From Ferruginibacter sp. (GTDB lineage Bacteria; Bacteroidota; Bacteroidia; Chitinophagales; Chitinophagaceae): DNA of 64,000 nt. Shown piece by piece: positions 9,965-19,312 of the stretch (positions within the stretch are counted from its first letter, which is position 1; the number at the start of each line of letters is the position of its first letter). The stretch is taken from contig JABFQZ010000011.1 in NCBI GenBank assembly GCA_013141435.1, positions 62,001-126,000 on the forward strand, written 5' to 3'. Both the position numbers and the translations under genes were made by a program. The notes under the pieces were generated by a model. It was not told the DNA's origin. It was given only the letters and a program-made list of their open reading frames with translations, and did no database searches.

Positions 9965-12900
9965 ATGAAGAAATTACTTTTAGTGATTGTTGTATTAATG
10001 AGTACTTTTTTAGCAAATGCACAAATTAATATTGTAGAAAAAGCTGAGGCCTTACATTTAATTAATGCAAATAAAGTTGCATTAAACTTATCGGACGATG
10101 ACTTAAATAACACAATAGTTTTTAGCACATACAAAAATAAATTTGCTGGTACTACAATGGTTTATTTGCAGCAAACTTATTTGGATATTCCTATTTATAA
10201 CCAGGTGCAAACCCTTGCCTTTAAAAATGGCAAGTTGGTATCAATTGCTGGTGAGCTAATAAAAAATGTTGGCGATTTTGCAAATGTAAAATCTAAAATT
10301 CCTATTGTAAAATCTGATGTAGCTGTAATGTTAGCAATAACCGACAGAAAACTTAATACAAAAGAAACCGCTAATGCAATTGCAAGCTATGATGCTGGGC
10401 GTAAATTTGAATTTGGAAAAATGGGTGTTTCTAGAGAAAATATTACAGCTAGCTTAATGTGGTTTCCATCGGAAATAGGTAAAAAAACACTTAAACTTGG
10501 CTGGCAAATTTATATAATACAAAATAATAGTGCCGATTATTGGTTAATAAATGTAGATGCTACTGATAAAAGTATTATTAGTGTAGGCAATCTAACAAAT
10601 TATTGTAATTGGGACGACCCATTGCATAAAAACGATCACAAGCATGATTATAATAATATTAAGGATAATGTAATTGCAGAAAATAATAATTTATTTGATT
10701 TTACAGTAAAATTACCTTCACAAGAAAATAGAAATACCAGCCCTAGTATTGTAAATACGGTAAATTATAGAGTAGTACCCTACCCTGCCGAAAGTCCAAT
10801 ACACCCAGGTGGTACGCCAGCTTTGGTTACAAACCCTTGGGATTTATCGGGGGCTGGTAACCCTGCAACTGTTTTGAAATGGCATAGTGTAGGTGCAACA
10901 AATTATGATATAACAAGAGGTAACAATGTTTGGGCACAAGAAGATCAAAATAATAATAATGGAACATCTGCTACGCAAGTAACTTCTACAACAACTCCCG
11001 ACCCATTAAATTTTGATTTTGTACCAGATTTTAATGTAATACCCACGCAAACTACGCCGGCTTCTAACCAACAATTTAATACAACCAACTTATTTTATTG
11101 GAATAATATTATTCATGACCTTACCTACCAATACGGTTTTGATGAAGCTGCAAGAAATTTTCAGGCAGATAATCTTGGTAAAGGAGGAATAGGAGGTGAT
11201 TATGTTTTTGCAGATGCACAAGATGGAGGAGGTACTAATAATGCCAATTTTTCGACCCCTGCCGATGGAGGTAATGGAAGAATGCAGATGTACATTTGGA
11301 CTGCAGCAAACCCCGATAGAGATGGAGATGTAGATAATGGAATAATAGCACATGAGTTTGCACATGGTATTAGTAATCGATTAACAGGAACTGGCTCTGG
11401 CTGCTTGGGTAATGCTGAGCAAATGGGCGAAGGTTGGAGCGATTATTATGGTTTAATGTACACACAAAATTGGGCAACTTCAACTTTAGCTTCAGGGTTT
11501 AATTCTCCAAGAGGTATTGGTACTTATGCATTAAACCAACCTATTACAGGTAATGGAATACGTTCGCAACGCTATACCACCAATTTTGCTATTAACAACA
11601 AAGTGTATGCGGCATCAATACCAAGTCAGCAGCATGATAGAGGCGAAATATGGTGTGCTACACTTTGGGATATGACTTGGGGCATAATAAACCAAGTTGG
11701 TAGCATAAATAGCAATTTATTTAATGCTGCTGGTACTGGAGGTAACTCTATTGCCTTAAAATTAGTAACAGAGGGTATGAAACTACAACCATGTAGCCCA
11801 GGGTTTATTAGTGGTAGAGATGCAATTTTACAAGCAGATATGATATTATACGGAGGAGCATATAGATGTACAATATTAGAAGCTTTTAGAAGAAGAGGAA
11901 TGGGCTTAGGTGCTTCGCAAGGCTCATCGGCAAGTGTTACTGATCAAATACCTAGTTTTGTTAATGGTGGTGCAGCAATAGTTTTACTACAAAATGGAAC
12001 AACTGCAGTACCAGAAGGGCAAAATATTAATTACATTAATAGAGTAACTGCAGATGCTTGTACACCTTTTGTAAATTATACCATTACTGACACATTGCCT
12101 ACAAACGTAACTTATGTAAGTGGTGGCTCTTATAATGCTGCAAATAGAGTGGTTAGCTTTACTGTAAACCAAGCTGCTGGTACTACTGGCGATTATAATT
12201 TTGTAGTAAATATAAATGCAGGTACTTATTTTGCACCTACAATATTAATTTCTGAACCTGTGCCAGCAACAATGCCTGCAACTTGGATAGCAACTACAAC
12301 TGTACCTGCTGCTGGTAACTTATGGAGTATATCTACTCTGCAATCAAACTCAGCTCCTAATTCATTTTTCTCATTAAACGAAACCATTTCTACCGACAAA
12401 AGACTAGAATTAACATCTGCAATACCACTGCCTACAAGTGCAAGTGCTTACATTAAATTAGATTTTTGGCATAAATACAATACCGAAGATGGATGGGATG
12501 GTGGTGTAGTTGAAATAAGTACAAATGGAGGTGCTACATGGGCGGATCTTGGTGCTAATATGTTAACAAACGCATACAACAGTTCGTTAGGTGCTGGTAC
12601 AGGCAATAATCTTTCTAACCGAGCTGCTTATACTGGTAGTATCCCCAATTTTATTAATACTTCTGTAAACTTAACAGCTTTTGCTGGCCAATCGGTTAAA
12701 ATTAGGTTTCGCTTTGCATCTGATGATAATACAGCTGGCACAGGTACACCAACAGGCTGGTTTGTAGATGATATTAATATTACAAACACAGCAACGGTAA
12801 GTATGAGATCTAGTTTTTTTAATGCTGCAATGGTTAGGGTAAATACTTCGGATACTTCTACTTTAATATTACTTGGTAGCGTTACTCCTCCTGTAATCAC

Positions 12901-14920
12901 TACACAGCCTCCAAATACTTCAGTATGCTCTGGTAACAATGCTACTTTTACAGCTTCTATAACTGGTGCTGGCATTACATATAATTGGCAAGTAAGTACC
13001 GATGGCGGTGTAAATTGGAATACAACAATACCTGCAGCCAATACAAATACAATTACTTTAAACGCTGTAACAACCTCAATGAATAATTATAGGTATAGAG
13101 TAGTTGCTACAAACTCAATGGGTAGTGTAACTACAAATGGGCTTGCTACACTTACTGTTTCTGCAACTCCATTATCACCTGCAATTACATCTCCAGTTTT
13201 ATATTGTCAAGGTGCTACAGCAGTTGCTTTAACCGCTACAGGTACAAATTTATTGTGGTATACAACAGCAAGTGGTGGTCCAGCAGGTACAGCTACTGCT
13301 CCTACTCCTATAACAACTACGGTAGGCAATACTATATATTATGTATCGCAAACTGTAGGCATTTGCGAAAGCCCAAGAGCTGCAATTACAGTTACAATTA
13401 ACGCTACACCTTTATTACCTACTGTAATAACACCTATTAATTATTGTCAAGGTACTACAGCTACTGCACTTTCTGCAACTGGTACAAATTTAAAATGGTA
13501 CACAGTTTCTACTGGCGGTATAGCGTTGGCAGGCGCACCTACACCAAGCACAACTGCATTGGGCAGTACTATATATTATGTAAGTCAAACTTCGGGTATT
13601 TGCGAAGGACCAAGAGCTGCAATTACAGTAATTGTAGCTGCTGTTTCGCCTATGCCAATAGTTAGTAGCACACCAATTGCTTATTGCCCAAATACTACAG
13701 CAATACCTTTAACTGCCACTGGTATAAACTTATTATGGTACACATCTATAACAGGAGGTGTAGGTACTGCTATAACGCCCACACCAAGTACCACAACTGC
13801 TGGTAGTACTGTTTATTATGTTACTCAAAATTCTACTTGTGGCGAAAGCCCAAGAGCAGCTATAACTGTTGTGGTAAACTCTACGCCAGCAGCACCAATA
13901 GCTAATGCAATTAGTTATTGCCAAGGTAATACTGCTACTGCTTTAACAGCTACAGGAGCAAACTTACTTTGGTACGCAGGCGTTACTGGTGGAGTGGGTA
14001 CAATTACAGCACCTACTCCAATTACAACTACTGCAGGCACAACAAATTATTATGTATCGCAATCGGTTTTGACTTGCGAAAGTAGTAGAACTTTAGTTGT
14101 AGTAACTGTTACATCGGCACCAGTAATAACTATACAACCGCAAGATGTAACATCTTGTAACCCTTCTGCAACTTTTAATGTAACCGCTACTGGTACTGGT
14201 TTAACTTATCAATGGTATGTGAGTACAAATGGTGGAGGAAGCTATAATGTAATACCAGGAGCTACTTTGAGCAGCTTGGTACTTACTGGACTTACTTCCC
14301 TACAAGCAAGTTATAAATATAGAGTTGTAGTATCTTCGGGCAGCTGTATTGCAGTTACATCTAATAGTGTAAGTGCAAGTGTGGCTATTACACCTGTAGT
14401 AGTACTTACCACAGCACCTACAACTAATTTTAACCCTTACACCAATGGCGGTATATACACAACAGTAAGCCCTGTTGGAAATTATACTTACCAATGGAAA
14501 CGAAATAGTAATATCTTAACTAACTCTGGTACATTTATTACAAAAGCAAATGGTTTATTAGATGAGTTTGGCAGTTATTTTGTTTCAGTAACTGATGTAG
14601 TTACAGGTTGTGTTGGTTTGTCAAACACCGTAACGGTAAGTGATATGGAAGATGCAAGAGGGCAACTATTTATATCGCCAAATCCCACAACCGGGTTGTT
14701 TAGTGTGAGTTATTACAATAGCGCAACTGCTGCACAATCATTAAGTGTAGATGTGTATAATGAAGCAGGAGCAAAGGTTTTGGTTAAAAATATTGTATTA
14801 GTGGGAAGGTATGGTAACGCAAATATTGATTTATCAAAATTTGCAAACGGTACTTACATTATTATTTTGAGAGATGCGACAGGAAAAAAATTAGCAAAAA
14901 ATAAGGTGGTAAAGTATTAA
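9965..14920 (+). CDS. Secreted M36 (fungalysin-like) metalloprotease with T9SS sorting domain
   Basis: 1651 residues. Signal peptide 1-19 (ending ANAQ), an FTP-like inhibitory propeptide to about 230, then the peptidase domain. Zinc motif HEFAH lies at 463-467 and the downstream ligand Glu at about 489 in GEGWSDYYG, the M36 arrangement, with SNRLTG after the first motif. After about 680 come an accessory domain of conserved-repeat type, a MAM/immune-inhibitor-A-like domain (about 760-940, ending GWFVDDINI), Ig-like domains, and four tandem repeats of 77-80 residues at about 1080-1382, each starting YCQG or YCPN and containing a LLWY-like core. The last 84 residues (from LFISPNPTTG) are a type A T9SS sorting domain, so the protein is exported and probably attached to the surface. 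Confidence 0.93.
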   Translation: MKKLLLVIVVLMSTFLANAQINIVEKAEALHLINANKVALNLSDDDLNNTIVFSTYKNKFAGTTMVYLQQTYLDIPIYNQVQTLAFKNGKLVSIAGELIKNVGDFANVKSKIPIVKSDVAVMLAITDRKLNTKETANAIASYDAGRKFEFGKMGVSRENITASLMWFPSEIGKKTLKLGWQIYIIQNNSADYWLINVDATDKSIISVGNLTNYCNWDDPLHKNDHKHDYNNIKDNVIAENNNLFDFTVKLPSQENRNTSPSIVNTVNYRVVPYPAESPIHPGGTPALVTNPWDLSGAGNPATVLKWHSVGATNYDITRGNNVWAQEDQNNNNGTSATQVTSTTTPDPLNFDFVPDFNVIPTQTTPASNQQFNTTNLFYWNNIIHDLTYQYGFDEAARNFQADNLGKGGIGGDYVFADAQDGGGTNNANFSTPADGGNGRMQMYIWTAANPDRDGDVDNGIIAHEFAHGISNRLTGTGSGCLGNAEQMGEGWSDYYGLMYTQNWATSTLASGFNSPRGIGTYALNQPITGNGIRSQRYTTNFAINNKVYAASIPSQQHDRGEIWCATLWDMTWGIINQVGSINSNLFNAAGTGGNSIALKLVTEGMKLQPCSPGFISGRDAILQADMILYGGAYRCTILEAFRRRGMGLGASQGSSASVTDQIPSFVNGGAAIVLLQNGTTAVPEGQNINYINRVTADACTPFVNYTITDTLPTNVTYVSGGSYNAANRVVSFTVNQAAGTTGDYNFVVNINAGTYFAPTILISEPVPATMPATWIATTTVPAAGNLWSISTLQSNSAPNSFFSLNETISTDKRLELTSAIPLPTSASAYIKLDFWHKYNTEDGWDGGVVEISTNGGATWADLGANMLTNAYNSSLGAGTGNNLSNRAAYTGSIPNFINTSVNLTAFAGQSVKIRFRFASDDNTAGTGTPTGWFVDDINITNTATVSMRSSFFNAAMVRVNTSDTSTLILLGSVTPPVITTQPPNTSVCSGNNATFTASITGAGITYNWQVSTDGGVNWNTTIPAANTNTITLNAVTTSMNNYRYRVVATNSMGSVTTNGLATLTVSATPLSPAITSPVLYCQGATAVALTATGTNLLWYTTASGGPAGTATAPTPITTTVGNTIYYVSQTVGICESPRAAITVTINATPLLPTVITPINYCQGTTATALSATGTNLKWYTVSTGGIALAGAPTPSTTALGSTIYYVSQTSGICEGPRAAITVIVAAVSPMPIVSSTPIAYCPNTTAIPLTATGINLLWYTSITGGVGTAITPTPSTTTAGSTVYYVTQNSTCGESPRAAITVVVNSTPAAPIANAISYCQGNTATALTATGANLLWYAGVTGGVGTITAPTPITTTAGTTNYYVSQSVLTCESSRTLVVVTVTSAPVITIQPQDVTSCNPSATFNVTATGTGLTYQWYVSTNGGGSYNVIPGATLSSLVLTGLTSLQASYKYRVVVSSGSCIAVTSNSVSASVAITPVVVLTTAPTTNFNPYTNGGIYTTVSPVGNYTYQWKRNSNILTNSGTFITKANGLLDEFGSYFVSVTDVVTGCVGLSNTVTVSDMEDARGQLFISPNPTTGLFSVSYYNSATAAQSLSVDVYNEAGAKVLVKNIVLVGRYGNANIDLSKFANGTYIIILRDATGKKLAKNKVVKY

Positions 14921-15370
14921 TTTTTTAAACCTGATTATGGCAAATGCTGTAATTGCTGAGTAACAAAATTGAAATATATCTTTTATATATATTTTTGAAG
15001 AATGAATAGTCTACCCTTAAAAAGTAGAATCTCATTTTATTTATACAGTGTTTCCCACTTTTGTCTTGAAACAAAAGTGGGAAAAAATTCAAGACTTCAT
15101 AAAAATGCCATTTTTTTTAACGGTATTTTTATGGGGTCATCTTTAGGAGACTCTTTTTAAAAGAGAAAAAATTTATTTTTAATTGAAAGATCATATTAAT
15201 ACTATACTATTTTTTTATAAAGGTCAATGAGGTTTTCTAATTCAGATATTTTGAGGGGCGACTATTTAGATGCACAATATTATTGCAAAAAAATTAGCTA
15301 TTATCAATTAATTTAAAATCTTTTTAGAGCAGCAATGCCTTGCATTAAAAGTCTTTCATAACTTTACTTA
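14921..15370. other. Gene-free region with one hairpin
   Basis: No credible gene. The only structure seen is the hairpin at 15051-15084, entered separately. The rest is AT-rich and gave no recognisable motif. Confidence 0.6.
15051..15084 (+). terminator. Hairpin of the ACAAAAGT-type repeat, possible terminator
   Basis: A perfect 14-bp stem (TTTCCCACTTTTGT and its complement) around CTTGAA. The loop and the inner ACAAAA/TTTTGT pairs resemble the hairpin at 46516-46545, so both may be members of one dispersed family. It lies about 130 bases after the protease stop and is followed by A-rich sequence and a T-run only at 15113, which makes a terminator role uncertain. Confidence 0.5.
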
Positions 15371-16225
15371 ATGAAATACGAAGAAGCATTACAGCAACTC
15401 ATAAAAAATGCATTGGCCGAAGATATTGGCTCAGGAGACTACTCCACATTATCATCTATAAACGAAAACACTCAAGGAAAAGCAGTACTAAAAATTAAGC
15501 AAGATGGTGTACTTGCTGGTATGCATGTAGCAGAAACTATTTTTAACCATATGCAGCCCAATGTAGTTTTTACTGCATTAAAAAAAGATGGCGATGTAAT
15601 GAAATATGGCGAAGTTGCTTTTGAAATATTAGCTAACGTACATACTATATTAAAATGCGAACGACTTGTATTAAATAGTATGCAGCGAATGAGTGGTATT
15701 GCAACCCTTACCAATAAATATGTACAAAAATTAGCTGACTACCATACGAAATTATTAGATACCCGAAAAACTACACCCAATTTTAGGCTGCTTGAAAAAG
15801 AAGCTGTAAAAATTGGCGGTGGGGTAAATCATAGATTTGGCTTATATGATATGATAATGCTTAAAGATAACCATATAGATTACTGTGGCGGAATACAAGA
15901 AGCCATAGAAAAGGCATACGAGTATGTACATAAAAATAATTTAGGCTTAAAAATAGAAGTGGAAACTAGAAATATAGAAGATGTAAAAAAAGTAATGCAG
16001 GTAGGAAAAATAGACAGAATAATGTTAGACAACTTTGCACCAGAATCTATTTTTGAAGCACTAAAAATTATTGATGGGCAATACGAAACAGAAGCAAGTG
16101 GTGGTATAAATTACGATAATATACAAAGCTATGCTGCAACTGGTGTAGATTATATAAGTAGTGGTGCTATAATACATCAAGCTGTAAGTTTAGATTTGAG
16201 TTTGAAGGCTGCAATTATTTTATAA
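15371..16225 (+). CDS. nadC: Nicotinate-nucleotide pyrophosphorylase (carboxylating) NadC
   Basis: 284 residues, normal length for quinolinate phosphoribosyltransferase, which makes nicotinate mononucleotide from quinolinate and PRPP in de novo NAD synthesis. Family stretches: EDIGSGDYST near the start, CERLVLNSMQRMSGIAT, LLDTRKTTPNFRLLEKEAV with the substrate-binding Arg and Lys, GGGVNHRFGLYDMIMLKDNH, then IEVETRN, IMLDNF, EASGGI and YISSGA marking the beta-strands of the barrel. The pathway's amidating enzyme, NadE, is encoded 4 kb away. Confidence 0.97.
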   Translation: MKYEEALQQLIKNALAEDIGSGDYSTLSSINENTQGKAVLKIKQDGVLAGMHVAETIFNHMQPNVVFTALKKDGDVMKYGEVAFEILANVHTILKCERLVLNSMQRMSGIATLTNKYVQKLADYHTKLLDTRKTTPNFRLLEKEAVKIGGGVNHRFGLYDMIMLKDNHIDYCGGIQEAIEKAYEYVHKNNLGLKIEVETRNIEDVKKVMQVGKIDRIMLDNFAPESIFEALKIIDGQYETEASGGINYDNIQSYAATGVDYISSGAIIHQAVSLDLSLKAAIIL

Positions 16226-16263
16226 CAATACATTTGTTTTTTTTGATGCCATAAAAAACAAAA

Positions 16264-16320
16264 CTTGAAAGGAGCGTCGCCACTACTGCTGCCATGAAAA
16301 ACTAATGCTGGTAAACAAGA
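16264..16320 (-). repeat. Dispersed intergenic repeat, copy 1
   Basis: Read on the minus strand this stretch begins CTTGTTTACCAGCATTAGT and continues with CATGGCA, GTGGCG and CGC. It matches the intergenic sequence at 26308-26383 (TTGTTTACCAGCAGTAGT, CATGGCATCTG, TTGGCGTCGC), in the opposite orientation. The match continues, with gaps, to a shared GGCATC about 20 bases further (16246-16251). It fills the nadC-SUI1 spacer. Confidence 0.65.
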
Positions 16321-16338
16321 AATAAATAGAGGTATAAA

Positions 16339-16680
16339 ATGTCAAAAAATATAAAATCGTTTAGTGGTTTAGTTTACTCTACTGATCCTAATTTTACTAT
16401 AGACAATAACGAAGTTGTAGAGCAAGCAACCTTATTGCCCGAAGTGCAAAAAATAAAAATACGTGTAGATAAAAAACATAGAGCAGGTAAAATGGTAACA
16501 CTTATTGAAAACTTTATTGGCACTAACAACGATAAAGAAGAACTAGGAAAAAAATTAAAAACAGCCTGTGGTACTGGAGGTTCTGTAAAAGATGGCGAAA
16601 TATTAATACAAGGCGACAATAGAGATAAGGTGTTGCATTGGCTTTTAAAAAATGGCTATAAGCAATCAAAAAAAATATAA
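16339..16680 (+). CDS. SUI1/YciH-family translation factor
   Basis: 113 residues, similar to eIF1 (SUI1) and bacterial YciH. The core begins at KIRVDKKHRAGKMVTLIENF and includes LKTACGTGGSVKDGEILIQGD, the signature for this family, then a C-terminal helix (VLHWLLKNGYKQ). YciH is thought to influence start-site fidelity at the ribosome; the precise role in Bacteroidota is not certain. The stop is 2 bases before the apaG start, so the two are cotranscribed. Confidence 0.93.
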   Translation: MSKNIKSFSGLVYSTDPNFTIDNNEVVEQATLLPEVQKIKIRVDKKHRAGKMVTLIENFIGTNNDKEELGKKLKTACGTGGSVKDGEILIQGDNRDKVLHWLLKNGYKQSKKI

Positions 16681-16682
16681 CA

Positions 16683-17069
16683 ATGATTAGTAAAATATCG
16701 GAAGGGGTACAAATAAGTGTAGAAACTTTTTATGAGGCAGATTTTAGCAATATTGTGTTGAACGAACATACATTTTCTTATAAAATAACAATACAAAACG
16801 ATAATGCTTTTCCGATAAAACTAAAAAGAAGGCATTGGTATATTTTTGACAGCAATGGTACACTTAGTGAAGTAGAAGGCGAAGGTGTAGTGGGTGCACA
16901 ACCAACTTTAAACCAGGGTTGTACTTACCAATATGCAAGTGCTTGTAATTTGCAAAGCGAAATGGGCACAATGCATGGCACATATACTTTTGAAAACTTA
17001 TACAATCAAAATATGTTTTTGGTAACTATTCCAAAATTTAGCATGATTGTGCCTTTTAAAAATAATTAA
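16683..17069 (+). CDS. apaG: ApaG-domain protein
   Basis: 128 residues, single ApaG (DUF525) domain of immunoglobulin-like fold. Recognisable: ISVETFYEADFS, the FSYKITIQNDN strand, LKRRHWYIFDSNG, and the GEGVVGAQPTLNQGCTYQYAS loop, close to the GxGVVGxxP family pattern. The biochemical role is unclear; ApaG was linked to Co/Mg resistance and to Ap4A metabolism because of gene context in enterobacteria. Here it is coupled to the SUI1-like gene. Confidence 0.93.
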   Translation: MISKISEGVQISVETFYEADFSNIVLNEHTFSYKITIQNDNAFPIKLKRRHWYIFDSNGTLSEVEGEGVVGAQPTLNQGCTYQYASACNLQSEMGTMHGTYTFENLYNQNMFLVTIPKFSMIVPFKNN

Positions 17070-17147
17070 ATGGTGGCAAGATGAAGTTCAATTCTGCTTT
17101 AAAATAAATAAACTACCTTGTGACGAAAACCCTCAAAAGAATATACC

Positions 17148-18233
17148 ATGTCCAAAGTTATATTTAGTAATAAAGACAATGCATTTTTTCAAAGTTTAAA
17201 AACCAGTGTTGATGAATATTTTGAAAAAAAGAAAATAGCCAAAACTGGCGATTGGCGTTTGTTTTCTAAAACTTTTATTTTAGTTGGCGGAGCTATAGCT
17301 ATTTATCTTTCGTTAATTTTATTAAACTTAAGTACAGGGTTTGCCATATTACTTTGTATATTGTTAGGATTCTTTATGGCATTTATTGGCTTTTCGGTAA
17401 TGCATGATGCTAATCATGGAAGTTATAGTGCAAACCACAAACTAAACGATTTTGTAGGCCTTACATTAAACTTACTTGGAGCAAGTTCATTTTTTTGGAA
17501 ACAAAAACATAATATACTTCATCACACATATCCCAATGTAGATGGGCTTGATGATGATATTGCAAAAAGCCCAATTATACGCCAGTGCGAATCGCAAAAA
17601 TGGGTACCAGCACATAAAGTACAGCATATTTACCTAACTTTTATTTATGCACTATCCCCAATATTTTGGGTTTTTATTATGGATCCTACAAAATATTTTA
17701 CGCATAAAATAAATGGTACTACACTTTGGAAAATGAGTTTGAAAAACCACATTATCTTTTGGGTTACAAAAGTATATTATGTTTTTATTTTTTTAGTAAT
17801 CCCTATATTAGCATGGGGTTGGGCTGGATTAGTTGGTTATATAATTACCAATATGGTACTAGGTGTTACCTTATCTTTTGTATTTCAATTAGCCCATGTA
17901 GTAGAAGGTACTGAGTTTGAAAGTATAGGATTAGATACAACAAAACATATTGAAACAGCTTGGGCTGTTTTTCAATTAAAAACTACTTCAAATTTTGCTA
18001 TGCACAATAAATTTATTTCATGGTGTGTAGGCGGTTTAAACTTTCAGGTAGAACACCACCTTTTTCCTAAAATTAGCCATATACACTACCCTGCTATAAG
18101 CAAAATAGTACAGCAGAAATGCAAAGAATTTAATGTGCCTTACAACTACAACAATTCTTTATTTGGTGCAATTGCATCGCATTTTAAAGTAATGAAAGAC
18201 TTAGGAAAAAGCCCAACTTTGGCTAATGCTTAA
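17148..18233 (+). CDS. Membrane fatty-acid desaturase
   Basis: 361 residues, with membrane segments at about 46-90 and 190-245. Three His clusters bind the di-iron centre: MHDANHGSYS (HxxxH), KQKHNILHHTYPN (HxxHH) and the C-terminal QVEHHLFPKISH (QxxHH). The QxxHH cluster is typical of front-end (delta-5/delta-6, linoleoyl-CoA type) desaturases, though no fused cytochrome b5 domain is present, so bacterial desaturases of this type must use an outside electron donor. It introduces a double bond into membrane acyl chains. It ends 5 bases from the end of the convergent gldB. Confidence 0.93.
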   Translation: MSKVIFSNKDNAFFQSLKTSVDEYFEKKKIAKTGDWRLFSKTFILVGGAIAIYLSLILLNLSTGFAILLCILLGFFMAFIGFSVMHDANHGSYSANHKLNDFVGLTLNLLGASSFFWKQKHNILHHTYPNVDGLDDDIAKSPIIRQCESQKWVPAHKVQHIYLTFIYALSPIFWVFIMDPTKYFTHKINGTTLWKMSLKNHIIFWVTKVYYVFIFLVIPILAWGWAGLVGYIITNMVLGVTLSFVFQLAHVVEGTEFESIGLDTTKHIETAWAVFQLKTTSNFAMHNKFISWCVGGLNFQVEHHLFPKISHIHYPAISKIVQQKCKEFNVPYNYNNSLFGAIASHFKVMKDLGKSPTLANA

Positions 18234-18238
18234 AAAAA

Positions 18239-19246
18239 CTACGGTTTGTATTTTGCTTTTTGGTAAATAATTTCGTTGTCAATTTCCATTAAGCTATCTG
18301 GCATTATTTCAGGATATTTTGCTGCAAATTTATTTACTATTTGCCATCCAGCAAATGAGCCAATATTGCCTGGTGCACCTTCGCCTAGTTCTTGTGTTTT
18401 TGGACCTTCGGATACATAGTTTCTTATAAGACTATTATCGGCAGTTTGTAAAAAATTATTTTGGATAAATAAATTCCAAATTCCCGGTTCGTTTTTTATA
18501 CAATCTTGCATTTGTTGTTTGGTATAACCTATCAATTTGTACGGTTCTTCATCGGGCAAAAAACTATTTAACAAAAATAAACGCTTGCCTCTATCTATTA
18601 TTTGTACCAACAATCTTTTGTCGTCGTTGTTTGGTGGGTAGATGTCATCTACAATATTTTTCATGCAATTTATGGCAATATAATCAGGTGTAAACCTTGC
18701 CGAAACGTAATCTGGATAAGTGTTTCGTACGTCATCATTTTTATACAAGGGGAAATCTTTTCCTAAATGTGCTTGTAATCCAATACTTAAAAAATCGGTA
18801 CCAATACCATCTCCACTGCCATTTGCAGGGCCAATAAATGTAATTATTTTTGTAGGCAATTTATATTTTGGATAATAGTAATGTACATACTGTAATCCTT
18901 TTTTTATTTGTTTTTCGTAAATAGAAAAATCAGAAAAATATTTTTTTGAACTATCGTACAATGTTTTACTATAAGCTTTGTATGCATTTAAGTAATTGGC
19001 AGTGGTATCAATACTCCATCGAGGGTCAACTCCTAAAATATCTATTAAAAATAATTTGCCAAAACTTGGGTAATCTTCCACCAATTTATCTAACTGTATA
19101 GCCATTTTGTTAGAGTCTATTGCAAAAAAAGAATCTTCAAATCGTTGTGTTTTTATATCTATTTTAATATGAGATACATTGGGTATTTTTTTATTATTAC
19201 ACGAAAAAAAGAATATCGATAAACCCAAACAAATTGTAAAACGCAT
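18239..19246 (-). CDS. gldB: Gliding motility lipoprotein GldB
   Basis: 335 residues. Lipoprotein signal with FFFSC lipobox (Cys16), then the GldB pattern: IDIKTQRFEDSFFAID near the N-terminus, YPSFGKLFLIDILG, a central FIGPANGSGDGIGTDFL with LGKDFPLYKN, and a C-terminal GEGAPGNIGSFAGWQIVNKF, which resembles metallopeptidase-like DUF2268 proteins. GldB is needed for gliding in Flavobacterium and is associated with the GldJ/T9SS machinery of the cell envelope. Divergent from nadE with 66 bases between, an arrangement often seen in the phylum. Confidence 0.9.
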   Translation of the reverse strand: MRFTICLGLSIFFFSCNNKKIPNVSHIKIDIKTQRFEDSFFAIDSNKMAIQLDKLVEDYPSFGKLFLIDILGVDPRWSIDTTANYLNAYKAYSKTLYDSSKKYFSDFSIYEKQIKKGLQYVHYYYPKYKLPTKIITFIGPANGSGDGIGTDFLSIGLQAHLGKDFPLYKNDDVRNTYPDYVSARFTPDYIAINCMKNIVDDIYPPNNDDKRLLVQIIDRGKRLFLLNSFLPDEEPYKLIGYTKQQMQDCIKNEPGIWNLFIQNNFLQTADNSLIRNYVSEGPKTQELGEGAPGNIGSFAGWQIVNKFAAKYPEIMPDSLMEIDNEIIYQKAKYKP

Positions 19247-19312
19247 AAGTAGTATATTTAACTTTGCAAAACAACTGATTTTTTTTCAAACAAAAAGTTA
19301 ATCTGATTATTA

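Noticed and set aside
13203-14110. Tandem DNA repeat considered as CRISPR-like or satellite
   Set aside because: The period of 231-240 bases is in frame and encodes four related protein domains of the protease.
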